Assembly (NCBI GenBank): GCA_030446945.1
Contig: JAUJMI010000105.1
Location: forward strand, 1-9,921
Source of the DNA: Longimicrobium sp.
GTDB lineage: Bacteria; Gemmatimonadota; Gemmatimonadetes; Longimicrobiales; Longimicrobiaceae
Length of the DNA: 9,921 bases
Reading direction: 5' to 3'
The notes under the pieces were generated by a model. That model worked only from the letters and a program-made list of their open reading frames with translations, had not been told where the DNA came from and made no database searches. Position numbers and translations under genes: made by a program. This document shows, piece by piece, positions 6,529 to 9,921 of the stretch (its first letter is position 1; each line of letters starts with the position of its first letter).

Positions 6529-8226
6529 ATGCTGTCCGCCCTAGCTCCGCGCTCCACACCCCCGAGAGAGGGGGATCTCCTCCGCGCCGCCCTGCGCGCC
6601 GGGTGCCATGATGACCCGGAGAGCGCGCTCCAGGCGCTCACGGAGTCGCTTCCCGACGCGCTCCGCCTCCACTGCGTGTTGTGGGTGGACGCGACCGCGG
6701 CGATCGTGGCCGCCTGCCCGCGGGGCACGGAAGCGGGGGCAGAGGTGTGCGAGGTGGCCACCCACGCCGTCGTCGCGGAGAGCTACTCCGCGCGGTCGCT
6801 GGGGAGGGAGATGGAGACGCGCTTCCCCGGCGCCGAGATCCTGGTGCTCCCCCTGGCGAAGCCGCAGGGAGCGCTCCTGCTGGCCGCGCCCGCGGGGGCG
6901 TTCGGGGATCCGGATACTTGGGCACCGCTGGCGGAGGCGCTGGCGCCGGTGCGCGCCCGCCACAGGCAGCTCCTGGAGGCGCGCGAGGAGTGCGGCCGAC
7001 TGCGCGAGCGCGCGGAGGAGACCGAGGCGCTAGACGTGCTGGGCCTCGCCGCCAACCGTACGCTCGATCCGGACGAGGTGGTGGGGCTGGTGGCGCGCTT
7101 CACCCGCACGCTGCTCGGCGCCGACTACGCCGTCGTCAGCACCGGGGAGGGTGGGCACCTCCGCGCCTGCGCGGGCGTGGGCGTCCGCGCAAAGCTCCCC
7201 TCCGCCGAGGACGATCCGCTCGCCCGCTGCGTGGTGGGGGCCGGCAAGCCCGTGTACCTGGGCGAGGGCGAGGAGCTGCGCCCGGCCGACTTCCCCCTGC
7301 ACGCCGCCGAGGGGATGCGGAGCGGGCTGGGCGTGCCGCTCTCCCTCTTCGGCGAGCACTTCGGCGCGCTGGTGATCGGCTACCGCGAACCGTACCGCGT
7401 CACGCGGCAGGACACCCGGCTCGCCGTGACGCTGGCCCGCCACGCCGCCGTCGCCATCAGCAACGCGCGGCTCCACCGCGCCGTCGAGGAGCGCTCGCGC
7501 GAGCTGGAGGGGGCGTACGAAAAGCTCCGCGAGCTGTCGGCGGTCAAGGAGCGCTTCTTCAACATGGTGAGCCACGAGCTGCGCACCCCCATCAACTCCG
7601 TGAAGGGCTACGGCGACCTCCTGCTGCGCGGCGCGGCGGGCCCGCTTCCGGATCGGGCCAAGCTTTACCTGGAGAGGTCGCGGGCGGCCACGCTGACGCT
7701 CATGGAGTTGATCGACGACCTGCTGGACTTCGCCAAGCTGGACGCGGGGCGCATGGAGGCGTCGCTGGAGCCCTGCCCCCTGCGCGAGCTCATGGACGCC
7801 GTCCTGGCCGTAGCGGAGCCCCTCGCCAGCGCGCGCGGCCTGCGCCTCCGCTCGGAGCCGGGGGAGGGCGCGCCGGTCCTGCGCACCGACTCCAGGCGGG
7901 TGAAGCAGATCCTCACCAACCTCCTCTCCAACGCCGTCAAGTTCACGGCCGCCGGCGAGGTGGTGCTCGCCGCGCGCGCGGATGGCGAGTGGATGGAGCT
8001 GCGCGTCTCGGACACGGGGCGCGGCATCCCCGCGGAGCACCTGGACCGCGTCTTCGAGGAGTTCCGGCAGGTCCCCGGCTCGGAGGGGACCGGGCTGGGG
8101 CTCCCCATCTCGCGGAAGCTGGCGCGCCTGCTGGGCGGCGACCTGCGCGTGGAGAGCGAGGCGGGGAACGGATCGACCTTCATCCTCCGCATCCCCGGCG
8201 TGCTCCCCCCGCGCCCGACCGGCTAG
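6529..8226 (+). CDS. Soluble GAF-domain sensor histidine kinase
   Basis: 565 residues, no signal peptide or membrane helix, so cytoplasmic. Order: residues about 1-142, a weakly conserved, perhaps degenerate GAF-like domain; 143-168, a charged coiled coil; about 169-312, a GAF domain; 318-345, a second coiled coil; HisKA from about 345 with the H-box FNMVSHELRTPINS and phospho-acceptor His349; HATPase_c about 455-560. ATP-site motifs are intact: N box with Asn464 and Asn468, G1 DTGRGIP (Asp495), F box FEEFRQ, G2 GTGLG (520-524). It should sense a cytoplasmic ligand or redox signal through GAF and autophosphorylate. No receiver domain is fused and no response regulator is in view, so the partner is unknown. 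The start is ATG at 6529, behind a weak GGGTGG. It is first of a three-gene cluster (50 bases to the lipoprotein gene), with a decayed relative just upstream. Confidence 0.93.
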   Translation: MLSALAPRSTPPREGDLLRAALRAGCHDDPESALQALTESLPDALRLHCVLWVDATAAIVAACPRGTEAGAEVCEVATHAVVAESYSARSLGREMETRFPGAEILVLPLAKPQGALLLAAPAGAFGDPDTWAPLAEALAPVRARHRQLLEAREECGRLRERAEETEALDVLGLAANRTLDPDEVVGLVARFTRTLLGADYAVVSTGEGGHLRACAGVGVRAKLPSAEDDPLARCVVGAGKPVYLGEGEELRPADFPLHAAEGMRSGLGVPLSLFGEHFGALVIGYREPYRVTRQDTRLAVTLARHAAVAISNARLHRAVEERSRELEGAYEKLRELSAVKERFFNMVSHELRTPINSVKGYGDLLLRGAAGPLPDRAKLYLERSRAATLTLMELIDDLLDFAKLDAGRMEASLEPCPLRELMDAVLAVAEPLASARGLRLRSEPGEGAPVLRTDSRRVKQILTNLLSNAVKFTAAGEVVLAARADGEWMELRVSDTGRGIPAEHLDRVFEEFRQVPGSEGTGLGLPISRKLARLLGGDLRVESEAGNGSTFILRIPGVLPPRPTG

Positions 8227-8276
8227 CCCGCCCTTCGGGGCACTTCCTCCTCCCTTCTTCCCACCGGGGTACCGAC

Positions 8277-8798
8277 ATGCGCACCGTTCATCGCGTCGTC
8301 CTCGCCTGCTTCGTCCTCGCCGCCTGCGCGCCGCCGCCCGAGCCGCCGCCGCCCTCGAACGGAACGCCTTCCCTCGCCCAGTGCTCGAGCCCTTCGGGAC
8401 CGGCCGGGACCGACTCCGCGACTGCGAACAACGTGGGGGAGGCGACGCTCCAGGTGCGCGGCGCGGCGGGGCAGCACGTCCTCCAGGTTCCCGCGGGCGC
8501 GGCGCAGCCGGGGACGGTCTTCATCCTCACCGCCCTGCAGCCGCCGCGGGTGGGCGTGGAGGCGCACGTCCGCGGGCAGGACACCTACACCTTCCTCAAC
8601 GGCAGGCGCGCCACGCTCCGGCTCAACGCGCAGCACTGCACCGAGGAGGAATTCGGGAAGCTCCGCTCACCGACGATCCTGCGGCTGGAGCGCGACGGCT
8701 CGCTGACCGCGCTCGCCAGCAAGCCCGCGCAGGAGTCGGGGCGGGTGCTGTCGACCGAGCTCCCCTCCCTCAGCGGCTACGTGATCGGGTCCAACTGA
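8277..8798 (+). CDS. Small proline-tethered lipoprotein of unknown function
   Basis: 173 residues. The signal peptide MRTVHRVVLACFVLAAC has a clear lipobox LAAC with Cys17, then a proline-rich tether (APPPEPPPP) and a Ser/Thr/Gly-rich linker. From about residue 53 the chain alternates short beta-type segments (EATLQVRG, HVLQVPAGA, ATLRLNAQHC, ILRLERDGSLTALAS) and ends in LPSLSGYVIGSN. This pattern recalls ZU5-like beta-sandwich proteins, but I do not recognise the family firmly. The ATG at 8277 is chosen because it gives the intact signal peptide; the frame stays open upstream only as a shadow of the kinase. It lies 50 bases after the kinase and 17 before the TPR gene, so it is probably in their operon. 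Possible roles are as an envelope partner of the kinase pathway or an independent surface protein. Confidence 0.82.
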   Translation: MRTVHRVVLACFVLAACAPPPEPPPPSNGTPSLAQCSSPSGPAGTDSATANNVGEATLQVRGAAGQHVLQVPAGAAQPGTVFILTALQPPRVGVEAHVRGQDTYTFLNGRRATLRLNAQHCTEEEFGKLRSPTILRLERDGSLTALASKPAQESGRVLSTELPSLSGYVIGSN

Positions 8799-8815
8799 AC
8801 CGCGGGTGGTGCGCC

Positions 8816-9877
8816 ATGCCCAGCGCCGAAGTGCCCGAAGCGGCGGCCGAGCCGCTCTGCGTGATGGCCGCGCGCGGTAAGCAGCTGGAGGTGGCGGGTC
8901 GGTGGAAGGAGGCGGACCGGCTGTACGCCTCCCTCTTCCGCCGGGCGGTGGCGGAGCGCGCTCCTTCGGCGGCGGCGGACGCGCTCCGGCGGCAGGCCAG
9001 CGTGCGCGGGCGGCTCGGGAAGGGCGAGGAAGCGGAAGAGCTGGCGGAGCTGAGCTTCGAGGTCGCGGAGCGGTGCGGCCTCGCGCGAGCCGCGGCGCGC
9101 GCGGTCAACGTTCGTGCGACCCTCCTTCACATTTGCGAGGATCTGGCCGGCGCCGCAGTGCTGTACCGGGAGGCGCTCGCGCGTGCGCGCGCCGTACGCG
9201 ACGACGAGCTCACCGGGCTCGTGTGCCAGAACCTGGGGGTGATCGCCAATATCCAGGGCGAGCTGGCAGAGGCGCGGGCGCTGTACCTGGAGTGCATCGC
9301 GTCCACGATCCGCTCCGGCGACCGCACCGCGGCGATGCTGGCGTACAACAACCTGGGAATGGTATGCGCGGACCTCCGCGAATGGATGGAGGCCGAGCTG
9401 TACATGGAACGCGGGCTGGACGTGGCGGAACGGATCGGGCACCTCCCCACCGCCGCGCGTCTCTATCTCAATCGAGCGGAGCCGCTGATCCAGATGGGCG
9501 AGCTGCGGCGCGCCCGGGCCACGCTGGACCGTGCCGAGGAGCTCGCGGTGCCGCTCGACGACCGGGGAACGCTGGCCGGCGTCCGCCGCTTTCGCGCGGT
9601 CATTGCGCGCCTGGAGGGCGACTTCGCCGCCGCGGACCGCGAGCTGGAGGACGCCGCCGCGTTGGTGGTGGGCGAGGGGCACGAGCTGGAGCGCGCCGAG
9701 ATCCTGGGCGCCCTCGCCCGCCTGCGCTGGGAGCAGGGCCGCCGCGACGAGGCCCGCGCCGCCCTCCACCGAGCCCGCGACTGTTTCGGCGCCCTGGGCG
9801 CCGCCCGCGAGATCCGGCGGCTGGATGAGGTGCTGGCGGGATGGGGTGAGGTCGAGGCGGTGGGGACCGGCGGTTGA
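8816..9877 (+). CDS. Tetratricopeptide-repeat protein
   Basis: 353 residues, no signal peptide, so cytoplasmic. Nearly the whole chain is about eight helical-hairpin repeats with a regular period near 40 residues: about 13-50, 51-89, 90-130, 131-170, 171-210, 211-250, 251-290 and 291-330. The best-matched repeats contain NLGVIANIQGELAEARALY and NLGMVCADLREWMEAELYM, the TPR pattern of the MalT/Rap-like 40-residue class. No catalytic or DNA-binding domain is attached, so it is probably a protein- or peptide-binding scaffold. The start ATG at 8816 has GGGTGG six bases upstream. The stop TGA (9875-9877) lies in the loop of hairpin 1 of REP-like copy B. The 17-base gap to the lipoprotein gene suggests cotranscription with it and the kinase. 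Confidence 0.88.
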   Translation: MPSAEVPEAAAEPLCVMAARGKQLEVAGRWKEADRLYASLFRRAVAERAPSAAADALRRQASVRGRLGKGEEAEELAELSFEVAERCGLARAAARAVNVRATLLHICEDLAGAAVLYREALARARAVRDDELTGLVCQNLGVIANIQGELAEARALYLECIASTIRSGDRTAAMLAYNNLGMVCADLREWMEAELYMERGLDVAERIGHLPTAARLYLNRAEPLIQMGELRRARATLDRAEELAVPLDDRGTLAGVRRFRAVIARLEGDFAAADRELEDAAALVVGEGHELERAEILGALARLRWEQGRRDEARAALHRARDCFGALGAAREIRRLDEVLAGWGEVEAVGTGG

Positions 9878-9921
9878 AACCGCTGCAACAACCGCGGGAA
9901 GCCTGCCTTCGCAGGCTCCGG
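9866..9921 (+). repeat. REP-like twin-hairpin element, copy B (reaches window edge)
   Basis: Hairpin 1 is GCGGT-TGAA-ACCGC (9870-9883), followed by the linker TGCAACAACCGCGGGA, then hairpin 2, AGCCTGC-CTTC-GCAGGCT (9900-9917). It begins with ACCGG like copy A and shares CTGsAAC and CGGGAAG with it. It overlaps the last codons and stop of the TPR gene and could act as its transcript end. Confidence 0.75.

Noticed and set aside
6236..6611. Continuation of the remnant frame into the kinase gene as one protein
   Set aside because: Past about 6235 the translation loses all kinase similarity and looks random (Arg/Pro/Ser-rich). It overlaps the true kinase start in another frame.
6681..8276. Upstream extension of the lipoprotein frame across the kinase gene
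   Set aside because: The extension is Arg/Gly/Ala-rich antiphase translation of the kinase. The signal peptide with its LAAC lipobox shows the true start at 8277.

Overview
The window is very GC-rich (roughly 70% or more by eye), densely coding DNA. From family recall it looks like the Gemmatimonadota, most like Longimicrobium and relatives. The grounds are the gene types (a soluble GAF histidine kinase, a 40-residue-period TPR protein, a secreted M1 peptidase), many GTG and TTG starts, and interspersed GC-rich hairpin repeats. This placement is an inference without database support.

Layout. Positions 1-3316, minus strand: a tightly overlapped type II secretion operon read right to left, gspE (assembly ATPase), gspG (major pseudopilin), gspF (inner-membrane platform) and a minor pseudopilin cut by the left edge. 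The three junctions overlap by 17, 4 and 4 bases. A sigma70-like promoter sits so close to the gspE ATG that the mRNA may be almost leaderless. Positions 3317-3608 are a divergent intergenic region. Positions 3609-5594, plus strand: an exported, probably lipid-anchored M1-family zinc aminopeptidase that starts at TTG behind a good Shine-Dalgarno sequence.

Positions 5595-6528 form a gene-poor stretch of about 930 bases. It holds a GC hairpin after the peptidase, two copies of a REP-like twin-hairpin element in opposite orientations, a long 9-bp-stem inverted repeat, and a frameshifted, truncated remnant of a GAF histidine kinase related to the intact gene downstream.

Positions 6529-9877, plus strand: a probable three-gene operon of a soluble GAF histidine kinase, a small proline-tethered lipoprotein and a TPR protein. 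The TPR gene's stop codon lies in the loop of a third REP-like element, which runs to the right edge.

How the genes work together: GspE powers pseudopilus growth through GspF, and GspG and the minor pseudopilin build the pseudopilus. The divergent peptidase is an envelope or secreted enzyme but nothing shows that it is a T2SS substrate. The kinase has no response regulator in view, so its partner and the roles of the lipoprotein and TPR protein are unknown. I see no defence system, CRISPR array, RNA gene or transposase. The least ordinary signals are the covarying twin-hairpin repeats, the decayed kinase copy and the repeat-derived leader of the minor pseudopilin.
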